A stretch of 64,000 nt of DNA, taken from positions 1,140,001 through 1,204,000 of the forward strand of contig NZ_JAKKUT010000002.1 in assembly GCF_029582805.1 (NCBI RefSeq). Reading direction: 5' to 3'. This DNA is from Candidatus Synechococcus calcipolaris G9 (lineage in GTDB: Bacteria > Cyanobacteriota > Cyanobacteriia > Thermosynechococcales > Thermosynechococcaceae). The notes below the pieces were generated by a model. It was not told where the DNA came from and made no database searches. It saw only the letters and a list, made by a program, of their open reading frames with translations. This document shows, one piece after another, positions 46,013 through 55,662 of this stretch (positions are counted from its first letter, which is position 1; each line of letters begins with the position of its first letter). The position numbers and the translations under genes were made by a program.

Positions 46013-47644
46013 ATGGCAAATTCATTCCAGGCCATAACTAGGCGTTGGCAGGATTGGCGGGGAAAAGCAAAAAAATCTCCGCCCCTTTTTCTCATACTCA
46101 TGGCAGCGGTAACGGCGATCGCCCTAGTGTTGCCCCTCATTTACTTGATCCTACGCACTGCCAGCATTGAACCGGTTCAGTTGTGGGAGTTTATTAGTCG
46201 ACCCCGCACCCTTACCATCGTCTGGAATAGCCTGATCATGGCCGCATTAGTCACCCTCTTTTCGGGATTGATTGCCATTCCCTTGGCCTTTTTGACGGTG
46301 CAGACAGATTTGCCCTGGCGACGGTTTTGGGCCGTGGTGACCGCCCTACCCTTAGCGGTGCCGACCTACGTGGGTAGTTTTGCCCTCATTGCCATGTTTG
46401 GCCCCCGGGGCAGTTTACTACAAACCTGGCTGGCTCCCTTGGGGGTGGATCAGTTGCCGGCAATTTATGGCTTAACTGGGACAGTGGCAGCGATTACGAT
46501 GTTTTCCTACCCCTACGTGTTACTAACGGTGCGGGCGGGGTTGCAGGGAATGAATCCCTCCATGGAGGAAGCGGCCCGCAGTTTGGGGCATAACCCTTGG
46601 TCGGTGTTTTTTCGGGTGATATTACCTCAACTACGTCCCTCCATTGTGGCGGGTTCTCTTTTGGTCGCCCTCTATGCCCTCCAGGACTTTGGCACACCCA
46701 CATTAATGCGGTTTGAATCCTTTACTGAGGCGATTTTCATCCAGTATCGGGCCAGTTTTAATCGCAATTTTGCCGCAGCCCTCTCCCTGATGCTGGTGCT
46801 ATTGGTGCTAGTGATTTTATTTCTTGAATACAGGGCCCGAACCCGGGCTGTTTACTATACCAGGGGGACGGATAATCGCCAAAACCGTCGCCTCATTCCC
46901 CTAGGGCGGTGGCGATGGCCAGCGATCGCCTTTTGTGCCACGGTGACAGCGTTGTGTGTGGTGTTACCCGTAGGTGTGATCTTATACTGGCTGCTGCGAT
47001 CGCCCCAGATGTGGGCTGCCCTGCAAGCCATTATTCCCATGGCAGTAAACTCAGTTTGGGCCGCTGGTTTAGCAGCCATTTTTTCGACGATTTTTGCGTT
47101 GCCCGTAGCCGTTTTAGCGGTGCGTTTTCCCAGTGGGATGACAACGATGATTGAGCGGGGCACCTATATTGGCTTCGGTTTACCAGGGGTTGTGGTGGCC
47201 ATCGCCTTGGTCTTTTTTGGTGCGAACTATGCACCTTGGCTCTACCAAACCATGCCAATGCTGATCTTTGCCTACATGGTTTTGTTTTTGCCCCAATCCG
47301 TGGGAACCCTGCGGAATTCACTACTGCAAGTGAGTCCATCCCTAGAGGAATCGGCCCGCTGTTTAGGGCGATCGCCCCGGCAAACCCTATGGGAAATTAC
47401 CATTCCACTCATTCGCCCTGGTTTTATTGGCGGCTTGGTCTTAATTTTCCTAACGGCCATTAAGGAACTACCGGCCACCATTTTGTTATCCCCCATCGGA
47501 TTTCGCACCCTAGCAACTCAAATTTGGCTGGCAACGAACGATGTCTCCTTTGTGGATGCAGCGGCAGCATCCCTGGCTATTTTGGTGGTGTGTACCGGTT
47601 TAACCCTGATTGTGCTATCCCAGGAGCAGAAAACCTATCGTTAA
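46013..47644 (+). CDS. futB: Iron(III) ABC transporter permease
   Basis: A 543-residue double permease with two six-helix halves. Each half has an EAA loop contacting the ATPase: EEAARSLGHNPWSVFFRVIL (about 185) and EESARCLGRSPRQTLWEITI (about 446). It forms the channel for iron delivered by FutA. The gene ends CGT-TAA at 47642-47644; the TAA overlaps the left end of the IS982-like element (TTAACGTGAG). The C-terminus seems complete, so the insertion sits at the stop codon rather than inside the gene. Confidence 0.93.
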   Translation: MANSFQAITRRWQDWRGKAKKSPPLFLILMAAVTAIALVLPLIYLILRTASIEPVQLWEFISRPRTLTIVWNSLIMAALVTLFSGLIAIPLAFLTVQTDLPWRRFWAVVTALPLAVPTYVGSFALIAMFGPRGSLLQTWLAPLGVDQLPAIYGLTGTVAAITMFSYPYVLLTVRAGLQGMNPSMEEAARSLGHNPWSVFFRVILPQLRPSIVAGSLLVALYALQDFGTPTLMRFESFTEAIFIQYRASFNRNFAAALSLMLVLLVLVILFLEYRARTRAVYYTRGTDNRQNRRLIPLGRWRWPAIAFCATVTALCVVLPVGVILYWLLRSPQMWAALQAIIPMAVNSVWAAGLAAIFSTIFALPVAVLAVRFPSGMTTMIERGTYIGFGLPGVVVAIALVFFGANYAPWLYQTMPMLIFAYMVLFLPQSVGTLRNSLLQVSPSLEESARCLGRSPRQTLWEITIPLIRPGFIGGLVLIFLTAIKELPATILLSPIGFRTLATQIWLATNDVSFVDAAAASLAILVVCTGLTLIVLSQEQKTYR

Positions 47645-48564
47645 CGTGAGTTCGGGATAAGAGAGGGGCAGAACAGATAGGCTGAAAGTGCTCAATTCTC
47701 ATCCCTCTGCTTGCCCTATGCTTAGTCTAGAAGAGTTATTTTGCTACGTCGATGATTTCTGCCAACAGTTTGAACCGATGTGGCAGCAACAGTTGCTAGG
47801 CAATGGACTCGCTCATCGTAGTCGAAGGCGCAGTTTGTGTCTGAGCGAAATTATGACGATTCTCATCGGCTTCCACCAGTCTTCCTATCGCAATTTCAAA
47901 GCTTACTACACCGAGAAGGTACACGCTCACTGGTGCTCTGCCTTTCCAGGCTTGGTTAGCTACGGGCGTTTTGTTGAGTGAATACCCAGCACCCTGCTGC
48001 CCTTGTGTGCCTATCTCCGTTCTTGCTTCGGCCACTGTACAGGCATCAGTTTTCTTGATGCCACCAGTCTCAAAGTTTGTCACAACCGTCGCATCCCTCA
48101 GCACAAAGTGTTTAAAAACTTGATCTGGTGATCAACGACAAAGGAGAGTTGCTCAACTTCACCTTCACACCAGGTAACACAGATGACCGTACACCTGTCC
48201 CTCAACTGCTGAAACACCTCTTTGGCAAGGTGTTTGCAGACAAGGGCTATATCTCCCAGAAATTGGCAAAATAGTTGATGGAGGCAACGGGGATACAACT
48301 GATCACGAAGCTACGACGCAACATGAAGAATCGTTTGTTGGGATTGAGCGATCGCTTGATGCTGAGAAAACGGGCCATTATCGAGACAGTAATTGATCAG
48401 TTGAAGAACATTTCTCAAATTGAACACTCTCGTCACCGTTCCCCGATCAATTGCTTAGTGAACATCGTCTGTGGGCTAATTGCCTATACTCACCAACCGA
48501 AGAAGCCCTCCATTGCCATTGATCACCATTTGCTCACAGTTGCTTAAACCGAACTCACGTTAAT
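47641..48564 (+). mobile_element. Decayed IS982-like insertion sequence
   Basis: About 924 bp bounded by the inverted repeats TTAACGTGAGTTCGG (left) and CCGAACTCACGTTAA (right). It holds one transposase pseudogene. The left end abuts the futB stop; the right end opens inside a truncated PD-(D/E)XK gene. The size and transposase are those of the IS982 family. A 195-bp deletion derivative lies at 12803-12997. Confidence 0.85.
47718..48547 (+). pseudogene. IS982-family transposase, broken
   Basis: The N-terminus ([18 protein letters not shown]) is intact up to FVE, where a TGA (47979-47981) replaces a Trp codon. The frame then continues (FLDATSLKVC, which carries a DDE Asp) to about 48115. There a deletion of some codons shifts the frame. 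A third segment (VINDKGELLNFTFTPGNTDD) reads on to a TAG at 48272-48274, and the last ([20 protein letters not shown], with the DDE Glu) ends at 48547. At least three disabling changes, so no active transposase. Confidence 0.85.
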
Positions 48565-48993
48565 CAACAAATTGGTAACTTGGGCAACCGCCTCGGCGAA
48601 TTTGTTGAGTTGCAAGTCCGTCCCGCGGCCGTCCGTCTTTTCCAAGAACGGGGAATTGATGTCCATGAACTCCATGCCGATATTTCTGTGAACCGACCGG
48701 AAGGAGCCATTGAAATTGACCTACTTGTGGTGAACGAGACCGATGTGATTTTGATTGAAGTGAAAAGCAAACTCAGTCAAACCGATGTGGATGAACATTT
48801 AGAACGGTTAGCCAAATTCAAAGACCTGATGCCTCGTTACCGTCAAATGAATGCAATGGCCGCCGTTGCCGCCATGGTAATTCCCGCAGATGTTGCCCTC
48901 TATGCCTACCGTCAGGGATTATTCGTTCTGGCCCAATCCGGGGATAATATTGTGATTCTCAATGATGATAAATTCCAGCCAAAAACCTGGTAG
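48565..48993 (+). pseudogene. 5'-truncated PD-(D/E)XK nuclease-like gene
   Basis: The frame is open from the IS border and reads QQIGNLGNRLGEFVE, which looks like the end of an N-terminal coiled coil. A nuclease-like core follows: EGAIEIDLLVVNETDVILIE then VKSKLSQTDVDEHLERL, with Asp and E-x-K of a PD-(D/E)XK fold. The family in cyanobacteria (DUF3782-type, from memory) normally has a longer coiled-coil N-terminus, lost here at the IS. A TTG at 48580 could start a shortened product of 137 residues. Confidence 0.65.
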
Positions 48994-49044
48994 GAGCATA
49001 ATTTTCTGGATAGCTGCCTGCCCTAAAATAGGGAGGCTGGACTA

Positions 49045-49206
49045 TTGGCTGGGTCACAGCATAGTAAAGAGATTCTTCAGGAAGGGGAACGGAGAGGACT
49101 TCAACAAGGTCTCCAACAGGGATGGCAGGAAGGCCAGATTGAGGGAGAGCGCACATTTTGCGATTACTTGCTCTTCAACTGGGGATTATTGCAGATGAAG
49201 ATATGA
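49045..49206 (+). pseudogene. Left part of a Rpn/DUF4351-like relic
   Basis: The frame 49045-49206 reads KEILQEGERRGLQQGLQQGW and further EGxxxG repeats, the linker that precedes the DUF4351 tail of PD-(D/E)XK/Rpn-type proteins. It then loses frame near LLFNWGLL, close to the left border of the IS630 element. No start and no catalytic domain remain. The matching tail lies at 50060-50155 beyond the IS. Confidence 0.45.
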
Positions 49207-50058
49207 TTAGGACAAAATAAAATAGAACCCCAAATGTCTTCTCACCCCTATGCCTTTACCCTATAGCCTCGACCTCCGTCACAAAGCCTTGCGTGCCATC
49301 GACCAAGGAGAGAAAAAAACACAGGTCTGTCGCCTGTTCAATATCAGTCGCAACACCCTTGATTTGTGGCTCAAGCGTCGTCAGCAGACCGGTAGTGTCG
49401 CCCCAAACACCCACTATCGTCGAGGTCCTGCCCCCAAAGTTAATGACTTAGATGCCTTTGGCACCTTTGCCCAAGAACACGGTCATCTCACCCAACAGCA
49501 AATGGCCGAGCCTACCGCGAGCGCAATGAAGATCGCCGCCAAGCCTTCTTGACGCAACTGGCTCATTATGACCCAGCCGAGATTGTTTATCTCGATGAAG
49601 CTGGAGTGGACAATACCATAGACTATCCTTACGGGTATTGCCATCAGTCTGAACGCTTTCATGCTCTGAGGCTAGGACATCGCACCCAACGCATCAGTAT
49701 GATTGCAGGTTGGTGTGATCGCCAAATACTAGCCCCGATGACCTTTGAGGGATATTGCAACAGTGACCTATTCGAGAACTGGGTAGAGCAGTTTTTAGTG
49801 CCTGAACTGAACGCAGGTCAACTCGTTGTCCTTGACAATGCGAGCTTTCATCAATCGCAGCGGACTCAAGAGTTAATTGAACAGGGTGCATCCAGCCTGT
49901 TATTTTTGCCGCCTTACTCCCCTGACTTGAATAAGATAGAGAAATTTTGGGCACGGTTAAAGCAGTATTTGGGTCAGACCCTGAATCGGTTTGATCTCTT
50001 GTAGGATGCCGTCGATGAAGCTTTCAGGCATATGTCCTAACTATCATTTCATTTGCAA
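49206..50058 (+). mobile_element. Decayed IS630-family insertion sequence
   Basis: About 850 bp. The ends are imperfect inverted repeats (ACAAAATAAAATAG on the left; ATTTCATTTGC region on the right). The transposase inside is broken. It lies between two fragments of the same DUF4351-like relic and so was probably inserted into it. Borders are approximate because the TA duplication cannot be pinned down. Confidence 0.7.
49250..50037 (+). pseudogene. IS630-family transposase, broken
   Basis: The N-terminal helix-turn-helix part (SLDLRHKALRAIDQGEKKTQ, then RNTLDLWLKRR) is intact until QQQMAE at about 49507. A deletion there removes roughly the segment linking it to YRERNEDRRQAF and shifts the frame. 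The DDE part is then open: IVYLDEAGVDNT, LVVLDNASFHQS and FLPPYSPDLNKIEKFWARLK carry the Asp, Asp and Glu. A TAG at about 50002-50004 interrupts the end (FDLL*DAVDEAFRHMS). Not functional. Confidence 0.85.
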
Positions 50059-50059
50059 T

Positions 50060-50155
50060 ATGCCTGATACCTATCAGAAGCAAATTTATAGCTTATCCCT
50101 AGAACAGTTAGAAGCCTTGGGAGAGGCTCTGCTAGACTTTCAAGAACTGGCGTGA
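50060..50155 (+). pseudogene. Right part of the Rpn/DUF4351-like relic
   Basis: An ATG-led 31-codon frame reads IYSLSLEQLEALGEALLDF and then a stop. This is the C-terminal DUF4351-type signature (LSLEQLExLGEALLDF). With the segment at 49045-49206 it forms one gene split by IS630. Confidence 0.5.
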
Positions 50156-50174
50156 CTTCGGGGAGGGGGCTGTG

Positions 50175-51545
50175 ATGGATGAAGCGTTACTGGAAAATTT
50201 CATTGCCTTAATTTTGACCCATACTGGCATTCATATCCGATCGCAGGATAAATCACTGCTGGCGAAAAAACTCTCCGATCGCAGCCGCGCCCTCTCCTAT
50301 TCCCGCCTTTCTAGCTACTATGCCCTGCTGGCCAATGGGGGCGATCGCGACAGTCAACAGGAATGGAAAGTTCTTGCCTCGGTCATCACCACTGGCGAGA
50401 GCTACTTTTTCCGAGATCAGGGCCAAATTACCCTACTGCAAGAGCGTATTTTGCCGGAACTCATGACTACCCACAGCGAGGATCGGCGGTTAAATATTTT
50501 GAGTGCGGGCTGCTCCAGTGGCGAAGAGGTCTATTCCCTGGCAATTTTGCTGAAGGAACTCATTCCCTACATTCACAACTGGAACATTTCCCTCGTTGGT
50601 CTGGACTTAAATCAGGAGGCCATTGCCAAGGCTAAGGAGGGATTGTACAGCGAGTGGTCTTTTCGGGGGGTAGAACCAGCCCGGCGATCGCACTATTTTC
50701 AACGCACGGCTCAGGGGTGGCAAGTGATCCCGGAACTGCAAAAAATGGTGGAGTTCCGCTGTGCCAACTTAATTCAAGATGGGATTACCTGTTTTGCCCA
50801 TGAATCGGTGGATCTAATCATTTGCCGCAATGTGTTTATCTACTTTGATAGAGATCGCATTAGCCTAGTTCTGAAAAAATTCATTGATCTATTGAAACCC
50901 AAAGGCTATTTATTAACGGGCCACACCGAACTCCAAGGGCAAATCGTCGAACCCTTACAGATACTAAGCTTTCCTGAATCCGTCATTTATCAACACTCCC
51001 CCCATCCCCCGGAAATCTTGCCCGCCCCAACCCCCTCCCAACCGCTGATCCCTGCCAATACATGGGAACGGGCCCAGGATGCCTTTAGCCAGGGAAACTA
51101 TGGGGATGCCATTCGCCTAAGCAAGGACTGGCTAAAACTCAACCCCAAGGACGACCAAACCCTTTCTCTGATCGCCCAAGCTGCGGCCAATCAAGGCAAA
51201 TATGCCGCCGCCATTGACACCTGCCATCAGATACTGGCGATCGCCCCCACCTCTAGTTCAGCCCTCTTTTTACTGGCCCAAATTGCCGAGTCCCAGGGGG
51301 ACATCGATAAAGCAAAGGAATACCTCCGCCGCATTCTCTTCCTTGATCCCAACTCCATTCCCGCCTACCTAGAACTCTTAGAACTCCATGCCAGGGACAG
51401 GGAATCAGGCCAGGCCCAGCGTCTTCTGGAAACAGCAGCGGCCCTATTACAGGAACGCCCAGATACAGACATTATTCCCTACCGCCAAGGCGTAACTGTG
51501 GCTACCCTCCGCACCCACCTAGAACAACTTCTTAAATCACTATGA
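50175..51545 (+). CDS. CheR-type methyltransferase with C-terminal TPR repeats
   Basis: A 456-residue protein (ATG 50175; a GTG lies one codon earlier). The N-terminal helical domain is followed by TGESYFFRDQ (about 72-81) and the SAM-binding LSAGCSSGEEVYS (about 109-121). NVFIYFDRD (about 218) completes the methyltransferase core. CheR adds methyl groups to receptor glutamates. Residues about 290-430 are three or four TPR units (GNYGDAIRLSKDWLKLNPKD; GKYAAAIDTCHQILAIAP), as in WspC-like CheR proteins. First gene of the seven-gene array. A GGAGG site precedes it. Confidence 0.9.
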   Translation: MDEALLENFIALILTHTGIHIRSQDKSLLAKKLSDRSRALSYSRLSSYYALLANGGDRDSQQEWKVLASVITTGESYFFRDQGQITLLQERILPELMTTHSEDRRLNILSAGCSSGEEVYSLAILLKELIPYIHNWNISLVGLDLNQEAIAKAKEGLYSEWSFRGVEPARRSHYFQRTAQGWQVIPELQKMVEFRCANLIQDGITCFAHESVDLIICRNVFIYFDRDRISLVLKKFIDLLKPKGYLLTGHTELQGQIVEPLQILSFPESVIYQHSPHPPEILPAPTPSQPLIPANTWERAQDAFSQGNYGDAIRLSKDWLKLNPKDDQTLSLIAQAAANQGKYAAAIDTCHQILAIAPTSSSALFLLAQIAESQGDIDKAKEYLRRILFLDPNSIPAYLELLELHARDRESGQAQRLLETAAALLQERPDTDIIPYRQGVTVATLRTHLEQLLKSL

Positions 51546-52038
51546 TTGATCCCCCCCATTCTTGCCTGAATATATAACGATTCAGTTAATCTATTCCCCT
51601 CAAATGAGGATAAAAACATTTATGGTTAGCATATTGAAAGCAAATATTATAAATATCATTAAATGTGATCTTTGATACACGATCCCAGCAGATCATCGAG
51701 TAAAGTGTCACCTATGCTGGTACAGTGTCGTCCAAGTTGGTATCGTCAAATATTTTTATTTTTTTATTCGCAGTTGGGGAATTAATGCAACCGGTGTTTT
51801 TCAAGGTGTTCCCTTTGGCATCGATCTTTAGGCTGGGATCATTGCTATTTCGTACACTGATTGCGTTTAATTTGCTAGATTAATCTTTATTAAGATTAGT
51901 TAAGGTTACAAATGAGTTCAAACTAAGATTTTGACATCCATAGACTTTTCTCTATGGTTTGATCGATCTGAATTCCGGGTCACTTTTTCTGTGATCCGAC
52001 CTGTTGAAGTTCATTATTATGATTGCGGGGAATTTTCT
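51546..52038 (+). promoter_or_regulatory. Intergenic region with direct repeat and palindrome
   Basis: About 490 bases between cheR and the PATAN gene. Two adjoining 20-base units (51704-51723 and 51724-51743, both AGTGTC...GGTA) agree at 14 of 20 bases. A palindrome TAATCTT-TATT-AAGATTA sits at 51881-51898. Neither is a known operator to me. It probably contains the promoter of the downstream six genes. Confidence 0.4.
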
Positions 52039-53184
52039 ATGCAAGCCTTTGATCGTGTTCCACAGCCATCAGATCACGAATCCGATGAATTAACGAGCCT
52101 TATTCAAGCCCTTGCTGGCTATCAAGAAAGTGGCTTTTCGGGGGTCATTAAAATCTCCACCAAAATTCCCCATACCCAAAGGCGACTATGCTACTTTCTC
52201 GGATTTCAAGACGGAAATCTCACATTTTCTGAAAATAAAATACCCTCCCCGGAAGAGTTTGTTCAATCCCTAGGGCGATACCTCAAGGTGGGGATCATGG
52301 ATTCCCTAATGCAGTATGCCTCGAATCGCACCACTGACAATCCCTCTGTACGGGAACTATTAGAAGCCATCGTTAGTACCCGTGCCCTCTCCTGGGATGA
52401 TCTGGAAAAAGCAACCATGAGTCGCATTACGGTGATCCTAGAGCGGTTACTGCCCTACTCCTGCGTGACCCACACCGAAGCCGATGTGGAATATGATCTC
52501 TCCTTTGGGGACGATCGCCATGGTATCAGTTACGAAAAAGTGCTTGAGCGGATTAACGAACGGCAAAAATTGTGGAAGCAATATCTACCGATCATTTCCT
52601 CAGTGGAAGGGATTCCCCACCTAAGGGAAGGAGTTTTGCCTAGCGTTAAGCATGAACCCACGGCCCAACATCTCAAGCAGTGGGTCAATGGTAAAAATTC
52701 CATTGCCGATATTGCCGAAGCCCTCCACCAAGATCCCCTCACCCTGGCTCCCTTATACCTGCGCTGGGCCAATGAAGGGTTGATTAGTGTTATTGACGAT
52801 CACCAGCCCCAGACCAGTGGTCAAACCATGCCAGTGGTTCTAACGGTGGATGATAGCCCCATTGTTCAGGCCATGATTCGCCGGGCCCTGTGTGAAAACT
52901 ATGAAGTCATTGGTGCCACCAGCGCCATTGATGCCCTAGGTATCTTAAATAATCGGAACGTGTCTCTGATTTTCTTGGATGTCACTATGCCGGAAATTGA
53001 CGGCCTAGAGTTTTGCCGCACCATTCGTAAAATTGAAAAGTTCAAAGAGATTCCGGTGATCATGCTCACGGCCAAAGATGGCCTCATTGATCGGGCCAAA
53101 GGGCACATGGCCGGAACCAGTCGTTACCTCACCAAACCCGTTGATAAGGAGATGCTTTTGAATACGGTTCAAGAGTTCATCTAA
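52039..53184 (+). CDS. PatA-like PATAN-domain response regulator
   Basis: A 381-residue protein from the ATG at 52039 (a TTG at 51931 would extend it). The N-terminal ~220 residues form a PATAN-type domain (HESDELTSLIQALAGYQESG, GVIKIS, LCYFLGFQDGNLTF). A helical linker follows, then a C-terminal receiver with VDDSPIVQAMI, the phospho-Asp in LIFLDVTMPEIDGLEF, IMLTAKD and YLTKPVDKE. PatA/PixG/PilG-type regulators control pili or cell differentiation in cyanobacteria. Here it is likely the output of the array's CheA. Confidence 0.85.
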   Translation: MQAFDRVPQPSDHESDELTSLIQALAGYQESGFSGVIKISTKIPHTQRRLCYFLGFQDGNLTFSENKIPSPEEFVQSLGRYLKVGIMDSLMQYASNRTTDNPSVRELLEAIVSTRALSWDDLEKATMSRITVILERLLPYSCVTHTEADVEYDLSFGDDRHGISYEKVLERINERQKLWKQYLPIISSVEGIPHLREGVLPSVKHEPTAQHLKQWVNGKNSIADIAEALHQDPLTLAPLYLRWANEGLISVIDDHQPQTSGQTMPVVLTVDDSPIVQAMIRRALCENYEVIGATSAIDALGILNNRNVSLIFLDVTMPEIDGLEFCRTIRKIEKFKEIPVIMLTAKDGLIDRAKGHMAGTSRYLTKPVDKEMLLNTVQEFI

Positions 53185-53231
53185 TTACAACCGTGTAGTT
53201 TGTTATGTAACTTGAGTGTGGTGACGAGGAA

Positions 53232-54245
53232 ATGAATTATTTACGTTTCCGGCTCCAGGGATTGAGCTATGGATTGCCTTTGGACATCGTGAAGGAAGTT
53301 TTTTTTCTACCTGAACTCACGCCCCTTCCCGAAGCCCCCGCCGATATTATTGGAGTCTTGAATTTACGGGGAACCTTGCTACCCGTGATGCACCTAGGCA
53401 AACGATTGGGCCTGGCCAACCCCATTTGTTTGACAACGGATATCGTGATTACCTTGGAATGGCAAGGCCTACGGGTGGGGGTAATTGTTGACACGGTGGA
53501 GGAGGTCATTACCCTTGATCCCCAGCAGATCAATCCTGAACCCGATTATGGCCGCCTCAATCCCCTGGCAACCGCTTTTATGGATGGGATTGCCCAGGTG
53601 GGTGAAAATCTGATCCTTTTAGTGAATCCCGATACCCTGATTCGATCGCCGGAAGATGTAGCCAATCTCACGGACGTGGACATGGAGACCCTGGTGATTC
53701 CTGAGGATTTCTATCAGTTGTATGCCGCCGATATGGATACCCAGGGGCGATCGCTGTTGCAACAACGGAAGGTAGACTTTGCCCAAACTGAGAAGAATAG
53801 CCAAGAGGTGGAGGATCCCCTGATTTTGGCGATCGTCAAGCTGGAACATGAACGGATTGGCATTTCCCTGGAATATATTCGTGAGTTTGTGGACATCTCC
53901 CACTATGTTCCCGTTCCCTGCTGCCCTGAGCATATTGTCGGTAATATGAATCTGCGAGGGGAAATTATGACCCTGATTGATATTCGTCCGACCCTTAACT
54001 TGGCCCAGTCTGCTCAACACCTGCGTAAGGCAGTTGTCATTGAAGTGGATGACATTAGTGCCGCTGTTTTAGTTGAGGATGTGGAAGATGTACTTAAAGT
54101 CACCTATTCTGACCTGCGGTTGTCTCCATTCTTTGGTGAAAACCATCATCGCTTAGGAACAGTGATGCAGGGGGATCAGATAGTCACCCTGTTAAATACA
54201 CGACAACTGTTGCAGGGAAATAGTTTGATGGTTGAGGCGGCGTAA
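53232..54245 (+). CDS. Fused double CheW coupling protein
   Basis: A 337-residue protein with two CheW domains: residues about 1-140 (VLNLRGTLLPVMHLGKRLGL; VGVIVDTVEEVITL) and about 190-330 (NMNLRGEIMTLIDIRPTLNL; AVLVEDVEDVLKV). A polar linker with EVEDPLILAI joins them. CheW couples receptors to CheA. In Wsp-type systems two separate CheW proteins exist; here they are one chain. It lies between PATAN-REC and the receptor, 47 bases after the former. Confidence 0.92.
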   Translation: MNYLRFRLQGLSYGLPLDIVKEVFFLPELTPLPEAPADIIGVLNLRGTLLPVMHLGKRLGLANPICLTTDIVITLEWQGLRVGVIVDTVEEVITLDPQQINPEPDYGRLNPLATAFMDGIAQVGENLILLVNPDTLIRSPEDVANLTDVDMETLVIPEDFYQLYAADMDTQGRSLLQQRKVDFAQTEKNSQEVEDPLILAIVKLEHERIGISLEYIREFVDISHYVPVPCCPEHIVGNMNLRGEIMTLIDIRPTLNLAQSAQHLRKAVVIEVDDISAAVLVEDVEDVLKVTYSDLRLSPFFGENHHRLGTVMQGDQIVTLLNTRQLLQGNSLMVEAA

Positions 54246-54311
54246 CCGGGGGCGATCGCCCTAGGGTTATGGATTAGATTAGTTTAATTTTTTATTTGTG
54301 AGGATGTTTGG

Positions 54312-55655
54312 ATGCGGATTAGATACCAACTGTATTTACTGACCAGTGCCGTCGGCTTTATGGCCATTAGCAGCTTGGGGATTATTCTTTTCAGTCAAAC
54401 CAGTAAATATCCCAAAATCATCAATGAGGCGGGCCTAGTGCGGGGGGGAACCCAGCGGATTGTCAAATTACGTCTCCTCGGCCAAGTCCCTACAGATTTA
54501 ATAACGGCTACAGATGAGCGGATTAATACGTTGATCAATGGTGATCCAGCCCAGGATATTCCCCCAGCAACGGATCCTGAATTTCGCCAGGCAATGCAAA
54601 ATGTGCAACAGCAGTGGGACGCCCTCAAGGTTGAACTCAATCGTCCCCAAATTAACACCGCTGCCATTGCTGAGAGGAGTGAAGAACTTTTTGATGCGAC
54701 AAACAATGCTAACAGTGTAATGGAGAAAATAGCCGGCCGGGAATATCAACGGGTGTTTGTCCTGGAAACCGTGGTCGTTGTTGCCGAATTAATCATTTTG
54801 GTGATTGTTGGTTTTGTGATTCAACGGATTACCAAGGTTCTTTCCGGTATTGCCAACCAAATTGCCAGTGCCTCCACGGAAACCGCCGCCGCCATTGCCG
54901 AGCAGGAAAAGGTGATTGCCCAACAGGCCGCCTCGGTGAATCAAACTACTACCACCATGGAAGAATTGGGGGCCTCATCCCGCCAATCTGCGGAGCAAGC
55001 GGATGCCTCCTCGGCTGGAGCTAAACAGACCATGGAACTTTCCACCTCTGGGCTTCAGGGGGTGCGTCATACTACCGAAGGTATTGATGTCCTCAAAGAT
55101 AACGTCTCGGCGATCGCAGAAAAGATTATGCAACTGAGCGAACAAACCACCCAAATCACTTCGGTGTCGGAACTGGTGGCAGACATTGCCAATCAGACCA
55201 ATATTCTCGCCCTGAATGCCGCCGTGGAAGCCGCCCGGGCCGGGGAGCAGGGTAAGGGCTTCTCCGTCGTTGCCCAGGAAGTACGGAAGCTGGCGGATCA
55301 GAGTAAAAAATCCGCAGAAAAGATTACCGCCCTGATTCGGGAAACCCAGGCCTCCATTAATAGCACCGTCATGGTCACGGACGAAGGAACCAAAACCGCC
55401 GCCGAATGTATTAAATTGGCCCAGTCCACCCGGGAAACCTTTGAAACCATTGCCGATTCCATTAATTCCGTCTTTGTCAACAGTCAACAGATTGCCCTGA
55501 GTTCTAAGCAGCAAGCCGTGGGGGTGCAGCAGGCCGTCTCCGCCATGAATGCTATTAACTTAGGAGCCAGGGAAGCTTCCACCAGTGTGTCCCAGATCAA
55601 AACCGCCACCCAACAACTGCTTGAGTCTGCCCAGACCCTGAAAGAGCGAGTGTAA
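54312..55655 (+). CDS. Methyl-accepting chemotaxis receptor
   Basis: A 447-residue receptor. An N-terminal membrane helix (about 7-30) and a second one (about 148-172) bound a ~115-residue periplasmic domain with [17 protein letters not shown], typical of PilJ/nitrate-sensor-like helical bundles. There is little or no HAMP. The cytoplasmic signalling tip is [20 protein letters not shown] then [20 protein letters not shown], the CheA/CheW-contact hairpin. Probable methylation helices flank it. Its ligand is unknown. Confidence 0.92.
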   Translation: MRIRYQLYLLTSAVGFMAISSLGIILFSQTSKYPKIINEAGLVRGGTQRIVKLRLLGQVPTDLITATDERINTLINGDPAQDIPPATDPEFRQAMQNVQQQWDALKVELNRPQINTAAIAERSEELFDATNNANSVMEKIAGREYQRVFVLETVVVVAELIILVIVGFVIQRITKVLSGIANQIASASTETAAAIAEQEKVIAQQAASVNQTTTTMEELGASSRQSAEQADASSAGAKQTMELSTSGLQGVRHTTEGIDVLKDNVSAIAEKIMQLSEQTTQITSVSELVADIANQTNILALNAAVEAARAGEQGKGFSVVAQEVRKLADQSKKSAEKITALIRETQASINSTVMVTDEGTKTAAECIKLAQSTRETFETIADSINSVFVNSQQIALSSKQQAVGVQQAVSAMNAINLGAREASTSVSQIKTATQQLLESAQTLKERV

Positions 55656-55662
55656 ATGGCCT

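Noticed and set aside
54975-55514. A 179-codon minus-strand frame inside the receptor gene
   Set aside because: Exactly antisense to the conserved receptor signalling domain; Gly/Phe-rich composition is that of a mirrored coding frame.
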